DNA from: Biostraticola tofi
Lineage (GTDB): Bacteria > Pseudomonadota > Gammaproteobacteria > Enterobacterales > Enterobacteriaceae
Assembly (NCBI RefSeq): GCF_004343195.1
Contig: NZ_SMCR01000001.1
Location: 186,001 to 250,000 of the forward strand
Length of the DNA: 64,000 bases
Direction: 5' to 3'
Positions within the stretch are counted from its first letter, which is position 1, and the number at the start of each line of letters is the position of its first letter. Under the pieces are notes generated by a model that saw nothing but the letters and a program-made list of their open reading frames with translations, had not been told where the DNA came from and did not search any database. This document shows, one piece after another, positions 7,359-17,978 of the stretch. Position numbers and translations under genes: made by a program.

Positions 7359-8981
7359 ATGAATATTAAACAGGTTGTTATCATCGCGGTCATTGTTACG
7401 TCTGTCATCGCCTGCAAGCCGAAACAGCCTGAACCCTCCGGGGCCGCCCCGCCCTTGCCCGCTGTCACTACCGTTAACCCGGTTGCACCGCGCGAATTCC
7501 GCGCCAGCTGGGTTGCAGCGGTGCTGAATCTGGACTGGCCCTCCGCCGACTCGCTGGAAATCAAAGACCACCAACAGCGGGCAGTGGTGCAACAACGGGA
7601 ATTCATCCGTATCCTGGATGAAGCCCAGCAGCACCGCCTCAATGCGCTGATAGTGCAGGTCAAACCGAATGCCGATGCGCTTTATCGTTCCACTCTGCTG
7701 CCGTGGTCGCCTCAGCTTACCGGCGTCCAGGGCAAGGATCCAGGCTATGATCCACTTCAGTTCATCATTGAAGAAGCCCATAAGCGTAATATAGATATCC
7801 ATGCATGGATAAATCCCTACCGGGTCTCGATGGATCTGTTGCCGGCAACCCTGGCGGCCCTGTCCGCTACCGCTCCCGGCGGTCCACCCAGTGTATATGT
7901 CAGCCACCCGCAATGGATACGCACCGCCAACCATCGCCTGGTACTGGATCCGGGCATCCCCGAGGCGCGACAGTGGATTGTGCGTATCGTGAGTGAAATC
8001 ATCAGCCATTATGATGTAGACGGCATCCATCTGGATGATTATTTCTACTATGAGTCCCCGACTTCACCATTGGATGATGATAGCACCTACCGGCAATATG
8101 GCGGCGAGTTCAGCAACAAAGCGGACTGGCGGCGCAACAATACCTATCTGCTGATGAAAATGCTGGCCAACGATATTCGCGCCCGACGGCCGGAGGTCAG
8201 ATTTGGCGTCAGTCCAGCCGGGGTCTGGCGCAATAAGTCAGCGGATCCGCACGGCTCTGATACCCAGGCGGGGATCCCCAATTATGACAAGGCTTATGCC
8301 GATACCCGCCGTTGGGTCAAAGAGGGGCTGGTCGATTATATCGTACCGCAAGTCTATTGGTCTTTTGACCAACGGGCGGCGGCCTATGATGCCGTCGCCG
8401 GATGGTGGGCGCAAACGGTACGCGGCACGCCGGTGCAGCTGTATATCGGCAATGCGCTGTACAAAGTCGGCGAAGCTTCTCCTGCGGAACCGGCCTGGCG
8501 TGCAGGCAATGGCGTCAGTGAACTGATGAACCAGCTGCGCTTCAATCAGCATACACCCGGTATCAGCGGTACCGTGCTGTTCCGGCATACTTCGCTGCGT
8601 GAAGCCCAGATCCAGCCGGCCATGGCGGCGCTGTCGACCGAGCGTTGGCCGACCCCGGCACTGATACCGCCGATGCCGGGCAGCAGCCGATCGACGGCGC
8701 AACCGCCAGTGGCCCTGACGCTGACGCAGGCACCCGGCGAGACCCTCCTCGGCTGGCAGACGGCGGATACAGCGCAGGAAACCGCTTATTATGCCCTGTA
8801 TCAGGTGAACCAAAGCTGGCCGCTGATGCCAGAAAGTCGATTACTCGGCACCCAACGCAACCAGGGAGGCAGAGGCGCCTGGACTGTACATACCGCCCCG
8901 CTGACAGGAACAGCGCGTTACATCATCACCGCGGTAGACAGGCATCATCGGGAAAGCAGCGCCCTTTTTTTCCCGAAATGA
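7359..8981 (+). CDS. digH: Peptidoglycan glycosyl hydrolase lipoprotein DigH (YddW)
   Basis: Lipoprotein of 540 residues from the ATG at 7359. An upstream in-frame ATG is rejected because it would bury the signal sequence. A short signal peptide ends in the lipobox VIAC (Cys19), followed by a Pro-rich linker. The catalytic region is a GH-like 10 (DUF187/YngK) TIM barrel beginning REFRASWVAAV, with VDGIHLDDYFYY and GVSPAGVWRN segments. E. coli DigH cleaves denuded (stem-peptide-free) glycan strands at the divisome. This protein is about 100 residues longer than E. coli YddW (439), the extra part being a fibronectin-like C-terminal region. It ends two bases from the end of convergent hrpA. Confidence 0.82.
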   Translation: MNIKQVVIIAVIVTSVIACKPKQPEPSGAAPPLPAVTTVNPVAPREFRASWVAAVLNLDWPSADSLEIKDHQQRAVVQQREFIRILDEAQQHRLNALIVQVKPNADALYRSTLLPWSPQLTGVQGKDPGYDPLQFIIEEAHKRNIDIHAWINPYRVSMDLLPATLAALSATAPGGPPSVYVSHPQWIRTANHRLVLDPGIPEARQWIVRIVSEIISHYDVDGIHLDDYFYYESPTSPLDDDSTYRQYGGEFSNKADWRRNNTYLLMKMLANDIRARRPEVRFGVSPAGVWRNKSADPHGSDTQAGIPNYDKAYADTRRWVKEGLVDYIVPQVYWSFDQRAAAYDAVAGWWAQTVRGTPVQLYIGNALYKVGEASPAEPAWRAGNGVSELMNQLRFNQHTPGISGTVLFRHTSLREAQIQPAMAALSTERWPTPALIPPMPGSSRSTAQPPVALTLTQAPGETLLGWQTADTAQETAYYALYQVNQSWPLMPESRLLGTQRNQGGRGAWTVHTAPLTGTARYIITAVDRHHRESSALFFPK

Positions 8982-8983
8982 TA

Positions 8984-11900
8984 TCAGGGCTGTATCTGTT
9001 CCATTGCCTGGAGCACCCGCTTATCTGAAATAGGGTAAGGGGTGCCCAATTGCTGAGCAAAGTAGCTGACCCGCAATTCCTCTATCATCCAGCGGATTTC
9101 ACGGACATCGTCATCCTGGCGTCGAAGCTCAGAAAGCTTTGATTGCCACTGCTGCCAGGCGCGCTGGACCTGTTCAATTTTCAGCATCTGGGCCCGGTCC
9201 CTGCTCGGGTCGACCGCCAGCTTTTCTAGCCGGCGTTCAATGGCCCGCAGATAGCGCAGGGTATCCGGCAGCCGCCGCCAGCCATTACCGGTAACAAATC
9301 CGGGATACACCAGTCCGCTGACCTGGCTCTTTATATCGGACAGCGCCAAAGCGAGGCTAAAATCAACCCGGCCTTTAAGCCGCTTGTTAATGTTGAATAC
9401 CGCCGTCAATATTTGCTCAACCTGGCTGGCAATCGCGACCACGGCGTCATTAAGATTAGCCCGGACAAACTCCTGCAGCGCGGCATATTCCGCTGCCTGC
9501 CACACCAGTCCGCCCTGTTCTGACATCAGCTTATCGACGCCGCAGGTAATACAGTCGTCAATCAGGTCCAGCACCTTGCCGTAAGGGTTGAAATACAGCC
9601 CCAATTTGGCTTTGTTAGGCAATTTTTCATGCAGATATTTTATCGGCGACGGAATGTTGATAAGCAGTAGACGGCGGGTACCTCGCCACATGGCACGCGC
9701 CTGATCATGCTCGGTTTCAAATAGCCGTATAGCCACGCTGTCTTTTTCATCCACCAGCGCCGGGTAGGCTTTGACCGCGTAGTTGCCTTTCTTCTGCTCA
9801 TAGCGTTTGGGCAAGTTTCCAAAGCTCCACACCTGCAGATCCTGTTGCTCCATACCCTCATCGGCTACCGCAGACAGGGTTTGCTGCACATGGTCTTTCA
9901 GCTGGATTTTAAGGGCTTCGAGGTTTTTACCTTCGCGTAACAGTTTCTGCTTGTCGTCAATCACCCGGAAAGTGATCTTCAGATGGTCCGGCACCTGCTC
10001 CCATTGCCAGGCTTCCCGGTCAAGGGCTACGCCGCTCATGCGCTTGAGCTCGCGCTCCAGTGCATCAAGGAGATGACCTTCGCCCGGCGTCACCCGGCCT
10101 AGAAATGCCTCGGCGTAGTTGGGGGCCGGCACGAAGTTACGGCGTAACGGTTTTGGCAGCGATTTGATCAAGGCAATCACCAGTTCCCGCCTGACGCCGG
10201 GTATTTGCCAGTCGAATCCAGCCGGCTTTATTTGGTTGAGCAGCGGCAGCGGGATATGTACCGTTACGCCATCAGCTTCTTTACCCGGCTCGAATTGATA
10301 GCTCAGACGCAGCTTGAGATTGCCTTGCAGCCAAAAGTTGGGATAATCCAGGGCGCTTATCTCATCCGCCCCTTGTTTAATCAGGAAGCTTTTCTCGAAA
10401 TTCAGCAGATCAGGATTGGCCGGGCTTTCCCGCTGCCACCAACTATCAAAATGCCGGGCCGAGACCACCTCTTGGCCGATGCGCTGGTCGTAGAAACTGA
10501 ACAGGGTTTCATCGTCCACCAGAATATCGCGGCGTCGAGATTTATGTTCCAACTCTTCCACTTCGCTCAGCAGCCGACGATTGGCCCGGAAGAACGGGTG
10601 GCGGGTCTGCCAGTCGCCCTCCACCAGCGCGTGTCGGATAAACAGTTCCCGGCACAGCGAGGGATCGATGGTGCCATAGTTCACCTTACGCCCGGCAACA
10701 ATCGGTAAGCCCAGCAGGGTCACTTTCTCGGTGGCCATCACCGCACCGGCTGCTTTCTCCCAGTGAGGTTCGCTATAGCTGCGCTTGACCAGATGTTGGG
10801 CCAGCGGCTCAATCCACTCCGGATCAATTCGGGCAGCGATCCTGCCCCATAACCGGCTGGTCTCCACCAGCTCAGCGACCATCGCCCATTTGGGCGGCTT
10901 CTTGAACAGACCTGAACCGGGATAAATGGCAAACCTGGCGTTACGGGTGCCTGAATACTCGTGTTTGTCGGCATCTTTCTGACCGATATGGGACAGCAGG
11001 CCCGCCAGCAGAGAACAGTGCAATTCCCGGTACTCCGCCGGCTTGGTATTGACCGGCAATCCCAATGTCTTGACAGTCTGACGTAACTGGGTGTAAACGT
11101 CCTGCCACTCGCGTACCCGCAGATAGCTGAGAAAATCGATACGGCACTGGCGACGAAACTGACTGGATGACAGCGCTTTTTGCTGTTCCTGGATATAATC
11201 CCACAGTTTAACGAACGCCAGATAATCGGAATCTTTATCAGCAAAGCGGTGATGTTTTTCATCCGATGCCTGTTTTTTATCCATCGGCCGTTCGCGCGGA
11301 TCCTGGATAGACAGGGCCGCGGCGATAACCATCACTTCCCTGACGCAGCCATTGTTGCGGGCCTCAAGCACCATGCGCGCCAGGCGCGGATCAAGCGGCA
11401 GCTGCGCCAGTTGCCGGCCGAGCGGACTGAGCTGGTAGCCGTTGGCATTCTCTTCCTTGAGCGCCCCCAGTTCTTCCAGCAGGCGAACCCCATCCTGGAT
11501 ATGGCGTTTATCTGGCGCCTCGACGAACGGGAAGGCGGCAATGTCGCCCAGCCCAAGCGAGGTCATCTGCAGGATAACCGAGGCCAGATGGGTGCGCAGA
11601 ATTTCCGGATCGGTAAATTCAGGGCGGGAAAGAAAATCTTGTTCCGAATACAGTCGGATACATATACCTTCAGAGACACGGCCGCATCGGCCTTTGCGCT
11701 GATTGGCTGAGGCCTGGGAGATGGGTTCGATCGGAAGGCGCTGCACTTTGGTTCGAAAGCTGTAACGGCTGATACGGGCGGTACCGGGATCGATGACATA
11801 TTTTATGCCCGGCACCGTCAGGGAGGTTTCGGCTACGTTGGTCGCCAGCACAATTCGTCGGCCGCTGTGCGACTGGAATATACGGTTTTGCTCACTGTTG

Positions 11901-12868
11901 GAAAGACGAGCATAAAGCGGTAACACTTCGGTATGGGGCAGATCCAGTTTGCCAAGACCGTCGGCGGTATCCCTGATTTCACGTTCACCGCTCATAAAGA
12001 CCAGGATATCCCCAGGCCCTGCCTGGCTGAGTTCCTGCACTGCATCAAAAATCGCCTGGGATTGATCCCGATCGACATCTTCCTCACTTTCGACTATCGG
12101 CCGATAGCGCACCTCTACCGGGTAGGTGCGCCCGGAGACTTCAATGATCGGCGCATTGTTGAAGTGGCGAGAGAAACGGCCCGGATCAATAGTTGCAGAG
12201 GTAATGATCACCTTCAGATCGGGACGTCTGGGCAACAGTTGATGCAGATAACCTAGGATAAAATCGATGTTCAGACTGCGTTCATGGGCTTCATCGATAA
12301 TCAACGTGTCATACTGCAGCAATTGCCGATCTTGCTGGATTTCCGCCAGCAGAATGCCATCGGTCATCAGTTTGACCAGCGTATTGTCACTGCTTTGATC
12401 GTTGAACCGCACTTTATAACCGACGGCGCCGCCCAGCGGGGTGTCCAACTCCTGGGCGATGCGGTCGGCCACACTGCGCGCCGCCAGACGACGAGGCTGG
12501 GTATGGCCGATAAGGCCGGTCACGCCGCGACCAAGCTCAAGACAGATTTTCGGCAACTGCGTGGTTTTACCGGAGCCGGTTTCGCCGGCGACAATCACCA
12601 CCTGATTATCGCGAATTGCCCGCAGTATATCTTCGCGCTTTTGGCTGACCGGTAAATTTTCCGGATAACTGATTGCGGGACAGCCGGCACGGCGGTTGGC
12701 GACCTGTTGCCTTGACGCCGCGATATCGGCCTCGATTTTTCCGGCTATGGCGTTTTGCGCCTGATCATCGGTCTTCATGGCGCCCTGCAGGCGACGGCGC
12801 AACACCATTTTGTCCCGGATCATCACATCATCGAGGGAGGCGGACAGTGCCGCTAGGGGTGACTTCAC
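8984..12868 (-). CDS. hrpA: ATP-dependent RNA helicase HrpA
   Basis: DEAH-box helicase of 1294 residues (E. coli about 1300). The Walker A motif is GETGSGKTT at 95-103. It is followed by TQPRRLAARSVA (motif Ia), DEAH in LIIDEAHERS, SAT in ITSATID, LATNVAETSLTV (motif V) and QRKGRCGR (motif VI). Then come the helicase-associated HA2 domain, an OB fold and the long HrpA-specific C-terminal extension. In E. coli it rescues stalled ribosome complexes and processes mRNA. It is divergent from azoR, as in E. coli, and convergent with digH. Confidence 0.97.
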   Translation of the reverse strand: MKSPLAALSASLDDVMIRDKMVLRRRLQGAMKTDDQAQNAIAGKIEADIAASRQQVANRRAGCPAISYPENLPVSQKREDILRAIRDNQVVIVAGETGSGKTTQLPKICLELGRGVTGLIGHTQPRRLAARSVADRIAQELDTPLGGAVGYKVRFNDQSSDNTLVKLMTDGILLAEIQQDRQLLQYDTLIIDEAHERSLNIDFILGYLHQLLPRRPDLKVIITSATIDPGRFSRHFNNAPIIEVSGRTYPVEVRYRPIVESEEDVDRDQSQAIFDAVQELSQAGPGDILVFMSGEREIRDTADGLGKLDLPHTEVLPLYARLSNSEQNRIFQSHSGRRIVLATNVAETSLTVPGIKYVIDPGTARISRYSFRTKVQRLPIEPISQASANQRKGRCGRVSEGICIRLYSEQDFLSRPEFTDPEILRTHLASVILQMTSLGLGDIAAFPFVEAPDKRHIQDGVRLLEELGALKEENANGYQLSPLGRQLAQLPLDPRLARMVLEARNNGCVREVMVIAAALSIQDPRERPMDKKQASDEKHHRFADKDSDYLAFVKLWDYIQEQQKALSSSQFRRQCRIDFLSYLRVREWQDVYTQLRQTVKTLGLPVNTKPAEYRELHCSLLAGLLSHIGQKDADKHEYSGTRNARFAIYPGSGLFKKPPKWAMVAELVETSRLWGRIAARIDPEWIEPLAQHLVKRSYSEPHWEKAAGAVMATEKVTLLGLPIVAGRKVNYGTIDPSLCRELFIRHALVEGDWQTRHPFFRANRRLLSEVEELEHKSRRRDILVDDETLFSFYDQRIGQEVVSARHFDSWWQRESPANPDLLNFEKSFLIKQGADEISALDYPNFWLQGNLKLRLSYQFEPGKEADGVTVHIPLPLLNQIKPAGFDWQIPGVRRELVIALIKSLPKPLRRNFVPAPNYAEAFLGRVTPGEGHLLDALERELKRMSGVALDREAWQWEQVPDHLKITFRVIDDKQKLLREGKNLEALKIQLKDHVQQTLSAVADEGMEQQDLQVWSFGNLPKRYEQKKGNYAVKAYPALVDEKDSVAIRLFETEHDQARAMWRGTRRLLLINIPSPIKYLHEKLPNKAKLGLYFNPYGKVLDLIDDCITCGVDKLMSEQGGLVWQAAEYAALQEFVRANLNDAVVAIASQVEQILTAVFNINKRLKGRVDFSLALALSDIKSQVSGLVYPGFVTGNGWRRLPDTLRYLRAIERRLEKLAVDPSRDRAQMLKIEQVQRAWQQWQSKLSELRRQDDDVREIRWMIEELRVSYFAQQLGTPYPISDKRVLQAMEQIQP

Positions 12869-12987
12869 GTTTCTTTCCTTAACTGGTGGCCGGGTAGGCA
12901 GGTGTCCCGGCTCTGCAACGAATTTCTATGGAGCCAAGTTTACCATAATTGGAGCTGAGGCCGTAAAAGACTCTGGATTCATTCAAT

Positions 12988-13012
12988 TAATTCGAACAAT
13001 CGACTCGAATTA
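12988..13012. promoter_or_regulatory. Inverted repeat upstream of azoR
   Basis: TAATTCGA (12988-12995) and TCGAATTA (13005-13012) form a perfect 8-bp inverted repeat with a 9-base spacer in the hrpA-azoR intergenic region, 87 bases before azoR. It has the shape of a dimeric repressor operator; the regulator is unknown. Confidence 0.35.
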
Positions 13013-13044
13013 TTACGCTATCCGTCAGCGAGTTTAATGAATAA

Positions 13045-13704
<660 letters not shown>

Positions 13705-13802
13705 GGTGCTATAACTTACACCCCGCGCCCCGGCGGGCATTTTCTGTGTCTGGTGTTGCCTGCCCGGGACGAGGCGGTGTTTACCGCCATTCAATGACCT
13801 GA

Positions 13803-13824
13803 ACGCGCCTGAAGGCGCGTTTTT
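13803..13824 (+). terminator. Terminator after azoR
   Basis: ACGCGCC / GGCGCGT stem with loop TGAA, followed by a T run. Confidence 0.85.
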
Positions 13825-13862
13825 AGCTGGCTGTTTCCGTTAAAACCTATCAGCGGATCACC

Positions 13863-13910
13863 GTCGATTTTTGCTTCCCCATCGACTTTTGCTTCCCCAT
13901 CGATGCTCGC
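13863..13910. repeat. 18-bp imperfect tandem repeat
   Basis: Two copies of an 18-base unit ending TTTTGCTTCCCC (13863-13880 and 13881-13898, two differences) are followed by a partial third starting ATCGATGCTCGC. It lies between azoR and ynbE, where E. coli carries ydbL. No reading frame uses it. Confidence 0.6.
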
Positions 13911-13984
13911 TACACCGTCGCTTATGAGCAACTACCTAGGGTTGCGACTATCAATGCCATCGCTTGCTGGAATCGTCGTAGCCT

Positions 13985-14182
13985 TTATTTCTGCTCCGCC
14001 CGGCGTTGTGGCGACAGCAGTTTCTCGCTGGCCTGGTCGGCTTTGATATTGATGTCGTGCTCGATATGTACGTTCATATTGATGGTAATAGGCTCTTTGG
14101 GTGTGGCGATTTCAATCCGCGGTACGCAACCGGTCATCGCCAGCAATATCGGCCAAGTCAACAGTCTGCTGCTTAGGTGCAT
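13985..14182 (-). CDS. ynbE: Outer-membrane lipoprotein YnbE
   Basis: Small lipoprotein of 65 residues. The start at 14182 overlaps the ydbH stop in TAATG, which fixes it; longer versions of the frame lie inside ydbH. The signal sequence ends in a TGC lipobox (LLAMTGC), then PRIEIATPKEPITINMNVHI, nearly identical to E. coli YnbE. In E. coli YnbE sits in the outer membrane, forms beta-strand-stacked oligomers and joins the C-terminus of YdbH, completing an intermembrane phospholipid-transport bridge. The usual third gene of the operon, ydbL, is not found downstream. Confidence 0.92.
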   Translation of the reverse strand: MHLSSRLLTWPILLAMTGCVPRIEIATPKEPITINMNVHIEHDINIKADQASEKLLSPQRRAEQK

Positions 14183-16830
14183 TAGTGTGTGTCTCCCTGC
14201 GGTCCACCAGGCACCGATGCCTGTTTTTCCACGGTTTGTTCCAGAGTGCCGCCAAAGCGCAGACTCTGCCATAGCATGAAGATATTTTCCTGATGCCGGT
14301 AATTAAGCGTAACGGCACGCTTGGCATTGATTTGCGGATTGGTACCGTTAACCTGTGCTTTCAGTACCAATTCCCCTGCCCGGCTCACGTCGATCGTGGC
14401 CCTGGAACGGGTAATTTCCATATAACGCAGCCAGTCTATCGCCAACCCGGCCGCCATATTTTTACCGGCAATCGCATCGGCAAATTGCCGATCCAGGCGC
14501 AGCGCCATGAGATTGTCATTGGCTACCCAGCCATTGCGCACATAACCCTGGGGGCTATTGAAGTCTATCGGCAACTGGCCGCTGACCCGGCCTGAGATAG
14601 CCAACTGCTTAGGTTTCAGGGCGGTGATAAGCTCACTCATTTCAATCGAATCAATGCTCAGTATCGCCGCGGCCTGCTGCGGCAGCGAAAGCGGCGTCAG
14701 GCTGACCTGTCCTCCCAGCATGTGGGTATCCAAACGGGTCAATACCAAGGGACGCTGATGACTGAAAGGATAATAACCTTTAACGGCGATATTGACCTGA
14801 TTGAGCGCTACCGGCGTAGCAACCTTATCAATATGCAGGCTCAAGGGTTGGTGCGGTCCCAGTTGCCATTGTTCATCTGCCAGCCGATAAGACAGCGTCA
14901 AATCAACACCGCTAAGCCGGGTATCGCCCAACCACAGGTCGCCGTTACGCACGACCCCGTGGCCGCCCGCCAGCAGCCCTTGTCCCGGTGCCGCCGAAAA
15001 CGCAGTCTGGGCATAAAACTCACCCTCATCAAGAGTAATAGCCAAATCTGGATTCAGCAGCGGCTGAAATGCCCTTAGCGACTGACGGGGCCACCAGGCC
15101 TGTCCGCGCAATCGGCTGCCATCCCAGCGGCCGGATAGCGTAACTGGACCGACCTCGCCGGCCTGCAGTTTGCCGCTCCAATTGAACCATTGGGGGTCCC
15201 GGCCGAAAATTCGCAGGTTAATGGTCGGGTTATCCAGATGCCCGGCCCGCTCAATATCTATTCGGCCGGCAGCCAGCCGCACTTCGCCTGATAATGAGGG
15301 GTTGGCTGCGCTGCGCCGCCAGTGAAACGGTGTTTTCAGCGACAGTGCAGGACGCCTGGCGCTTATCAGCCCATAGTGCAGGCTATTCAGCCGGCCATTA
15401 AGTTCAGTCAGACTGACGGTGTCATCAATCCACGATCCGCGCCCATCCAGCGTCCAGGCACCATTGATCGGCTTAAGTTCTCCGCCGCCCCAATAGCGCC
15501 AGCGCCATGTCCCTTTATCAGGTAAAAACTGGCTGGCCCGTCCATCCAGGTGCAGCTTCAATCGCCCGGACTGCGGATTGGCGGCGGCTAAAATCGCCTG
15601 CAGCCGACCGTCGATGCCCTGGGAAGTAAGCTTAACGCCAGCAAGCGGTAATCTGGCGTTATCGATATCCAGTACATCAGAAACCTGGCCCACCAGCCGT
15701 ACCAGGGCGCCAGGCAGCATTGCTAGTCGTGGGCTGGTCAGCGGCCCCTCCAATCGAGCCGGCAAGGCAATATTAACCGATAAGTCGTCATGGTTGGCTC
15801 GACCAGTGAGCCTGAGATCCAGTTGATTATCGGTGATGCTTAACGGACCTGGCCCCACCGCCAGCACCGCATTGGCTTTTCCTCGCAGGCCCTGGCTGAG
15901 CATATTGACCCGTGCGCTGATGCCCATGGTATCGATCCCTGACAGCCAATTGCTCAGGGTCAACGACATCCCGCCCGAGAGCGGCGCGGTCAGATAGGGC
16001 CAGCGCCAGTTGCCGCCCTCAATGCGTAAATCGTTGCCATTGATTATCCACGGAAGCCGGGCCAGGGTGATGGCCATTCGATTATCGGTTATCGTCAAAA
16101 CACCCTGCCGTTGCTGCCACGCCAGAGACACATCCAGCAGGGTGCCGTCCTTCAGGCTGACCTGGGAATTGACCTTACCCTTATCGACGCCAAGCTCAGG
16201 CGTCGACGCGAGTTCGATGCGCCCTTGCAAATGAAGCTCAGGCTGCATCGGTACACCGTTGATTCTGATATCTTCAATCGACACCACCCGATCGTTCAGG
16301 CGCAGATCAAGCGCCAGTTGCTTGCCGATGAATGACAACCGAGTATCATCCTGGCGATGGCTGAGGCTGACCTGTCCACCCTGTTCCTGCCAAGGCAGGA
16401 CCACCAACCGGTCTAGGTGTAAATCGATAGCCGGTAAAGTAGTGAGTTGACTTAATGGGTCTCCGCCTTCCGGCGCGGCAGAGGAGGATGGACAGCGGGT
16501 ATCCAGCGTTATCTGGCGCAGGTTAATCCGCCAGATGCCCTCATGTCGTGAGATGTCAGGATGCTCGGCGTTGATCCAGCGACAGTGCGAACGCCACAGC
16601 GTTATTTCAGGCAGTCGCAAATGACCGTCGCGCCAAGTCGGCCGCCCGGAAACCTCAAGGCGAACATCGTCTGCCAGCAGAAAGCGAGCAGCCCAGGGAG
16701 CAAGTGAAGGAAAACTGAACCAGAGCAAAACGGCGGCCAGCAGCGCCAGCGCCAGCAAACCGGCCAAGATCCTCAGTACTGCGCGGCCCGGCGATTGCCG
16801 AGTGGGTAAATCTGCGGTTCCCTTGGACAT
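14182..16830 (-). CDS. ydbH: AsmA-like intermembrane phospholipid transport protein YdbH
   Basis: A protein of 882 residues (E. coli 879) with one N-terminal inner-membrane helix (about 17-38). A long periplasmic body follows, made of beta-rich repeats of the AsmA-like/DUF748 type that form a hydrophobic groove. In E. coli YdbH, TamB and YhdP are partly redundant bridges carrying phospholipids to the outer membrane; YdbH works with YnbE. It is the first gene of ydbH-ynbE, with a one-base stop/start overlap, and is divergent from ldhA, as in E. coli. Confidence 0.93.
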   Translation of the reverse strand: MSKGTADLPTRQSPGRAVLRILAGLLALALLAAVLLWFSFPSLAPWAARFLLADDVRLEVSGRPTWRDGHLRLPEITLWRSHCRWINAEHPDISRHEGIWRINLRQITLDTRCPSSSAAPEGGDPLSQLTTLPAIDLHLDRLVVLPWQEQGGQVSLSHRQDDTRLSFIGKQLALDLRLNDRVVSIEDIRINGVPMQPELHLQGRIELASTPELGVDKGKVNSQVSLKDGTLLDVSLAWQQRQGVLTITDNRMAITLARLPWIINGNDLRIEGGNWRWPYLTAPLSGGMSLTLSNWLSGIDTMGISARVNMLSQGLRGKANAVLAVGPGPLSITDNQLDLRLTGRANHDDLSVNIALPARLEGPLTSPRLAMLPGALVRLVGQVSDVLDIDNARLPLAGVKLTSQGIDGRLQAILAAANPQSGRLKLHLDGRASQFLPDKGTWRWRYWGGGELKPINGAWTLDGRGSWIDDTVSLTELNGRLNSLHYGLISARRPALSLKTPFHWRRSAANPSLSGEVRLAAGRIDIERAGHLDNPTINLRIFGRDPQWFNWSGKLQAGEVGPVTLSGRWDGSRLRGQAWWPRQSLRAFQPLLNPDLAITLDEGEFYAQTAFSAAPGQGLLAGGHGVVRNGDLWLGDTRLSGVDLTLSYRLADEQWQLGPHQPLSLHIDKVATPVALNQVNIAVKGYYPFSHQRPLVLTRLDTHMLGGQVSLTPLSLPQQAAAILSIDSIEMSELITALKPKQLAISGRVSGQLPIDFNSPQGYVRNGWVANDNLMALRLDRQFADAIAGKNMAAGLAIDWLRYMEITRSRATIDVSRAGELVLKAQVNGTNPQINAKRAVTLNYRHQENIFMLWQSLRFGGTLEQTVEKQASVPGGPQGDTH

Positions 16831-16935
16831 GACTTCCCTTGCATTGCCATTAATTGCAGAATTTTAGCATAGTCAGCGGATAATCGGGATGCCAGGGTAT
16901 CTGCTAACATAAAACTATCTTATGGAGAACCTGTT

Positions 16936-17928
16936 ATGAAAATTGCCGTTTACAGCACCAAAAATTATGACCTAAAATATTTGACCCAGGTTAATCACAA
17001 TTTTGGTTTTGAGCTTGAATTTTTTGAGTTTCTACTGACCCCACGGACCGCTAAAACGGCTGAAGGGTGTGATGCGGTGTGTATTTTTGTTAACGATGAC
17101 GGCAGCCGGGAAGTACTGGAAACACTGGCAGGCATGGGTATCAAAACTGTGGCCCTGCGCTGCGCCGGCTTCAATAACGTCGATCTGGATGCCGCCAGTG
17201 AGCTGGGCATCAATGTGGTGCGAGTGCCGGCCTATTCGCCGGAAGCCGTCGCTGAACATGCGGTGGGGTTAATGCTAAGCCTGAACCGCCGTATACACCG
17301 CGCTTACCAGCGCACCCGGGATGCCAACTTCTCGTTGGAAGGATTGATAGGCTTCAATATGCACAACCGCACCGCCGGCCTCATCGGCACCGGTAAAATC
17401 GGTGTCGCCGCCATGCGTATCCTCAAGGGGTTTGGTATGCGCCTGCTGGCATATGATCCCTACCCTAATCCGCAGGCTTTAGCTCTGGGGGCGGAATATG
17501 TTGATCTCAAAACGCTGTTTGCCAGTGCGGATGTGATTTCGCTCCATTGCCCGCTGACGCCGGAAAACCATCATCTGCTTGATCGGGACGCCTTTGCCCA
17601 GATGAAGGACGGGGTGATGATCATCAACACCAGCCGCGGCGGCCTGATCGATTCTCAGGCGGCAATCGATGCGCTGAAACAGCAGAAAATCGGCGCTTTG
17701 GGTATGGATGTCTACGAGAATGAGCGGGATTTGTTCTTCGAAGATAAATCCAATGACGTTATCCAGGATGATGTGTTCAAACGCCTTTCAGCCTGCCATA
17801 ACGTCCTGTTTACCGGTCATCAGGCCTTCCTGACTGAAGAAGCGCTATTGCAGATTGGCCAGACAACCCTGAATAATATCCAGCGTATTGCCAGCGGTCA
17901 GCCTTGTGAGAATACCGTGTCGGCCTGA
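16936..17928 (+). CDS. ldhA: Fermentative D-lactate dehydrogenase LdhA
   Basis: D-2-hydroxyacid dehydrogenase of 330 residues (E. coli 329). It contains the NAD-binding motif GLIGTGKIGVAAMRIL, the active-site Arg in NTSRGGLID, Glu in DVYENERD and the catalytic His in FTGHQAFLTEEAL. It reduces pyruvate to D-lactate with NADH during fermentation, in the cytoplasm. TATGGAG lies before the start. The gene order ydbH/ldhA/ydbJ/nifJ matches E. coli except that hslJ, normally next to ldhA, is missing. A GC-rich 7-bp hairpin (17929-17949) without a T-run follows the stop. Confidence 0.96.
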   Translation: MKIAVYSTKNYDLKYLTQVNHNFGFELEFFEFLLTPRTAKTAEGCDAVCIFVNDDGSREVLETLAGMGIKTVALRCAGFNNVDLDAASELGINVVRVPAYSPEAVAEHAVGLMLSLNRRIHRAYQRTRDANFSLEGLIGFNMHNRTAGLIGTGKIGVAAMRILKGFGMRLLAYDPYPNPQALALGAEYVDLKTLFASADVISLHCPLTPENHHLLDRDAFAQMKDGVMIINTSRGGLIDSQAAIDALKQQKIGALGMDVYENERDLFFEDKSNDVIQDDVFKRLSACHNVLFTGHQAFLTEEALLQIGQTTLNNIQRIASGQPCENTVSA

Positions 17929-17978
17929 GGGCCGGTAACAGGCCGGCCCGGCATTAGCCTCATGATGGGGAGTCGGGC

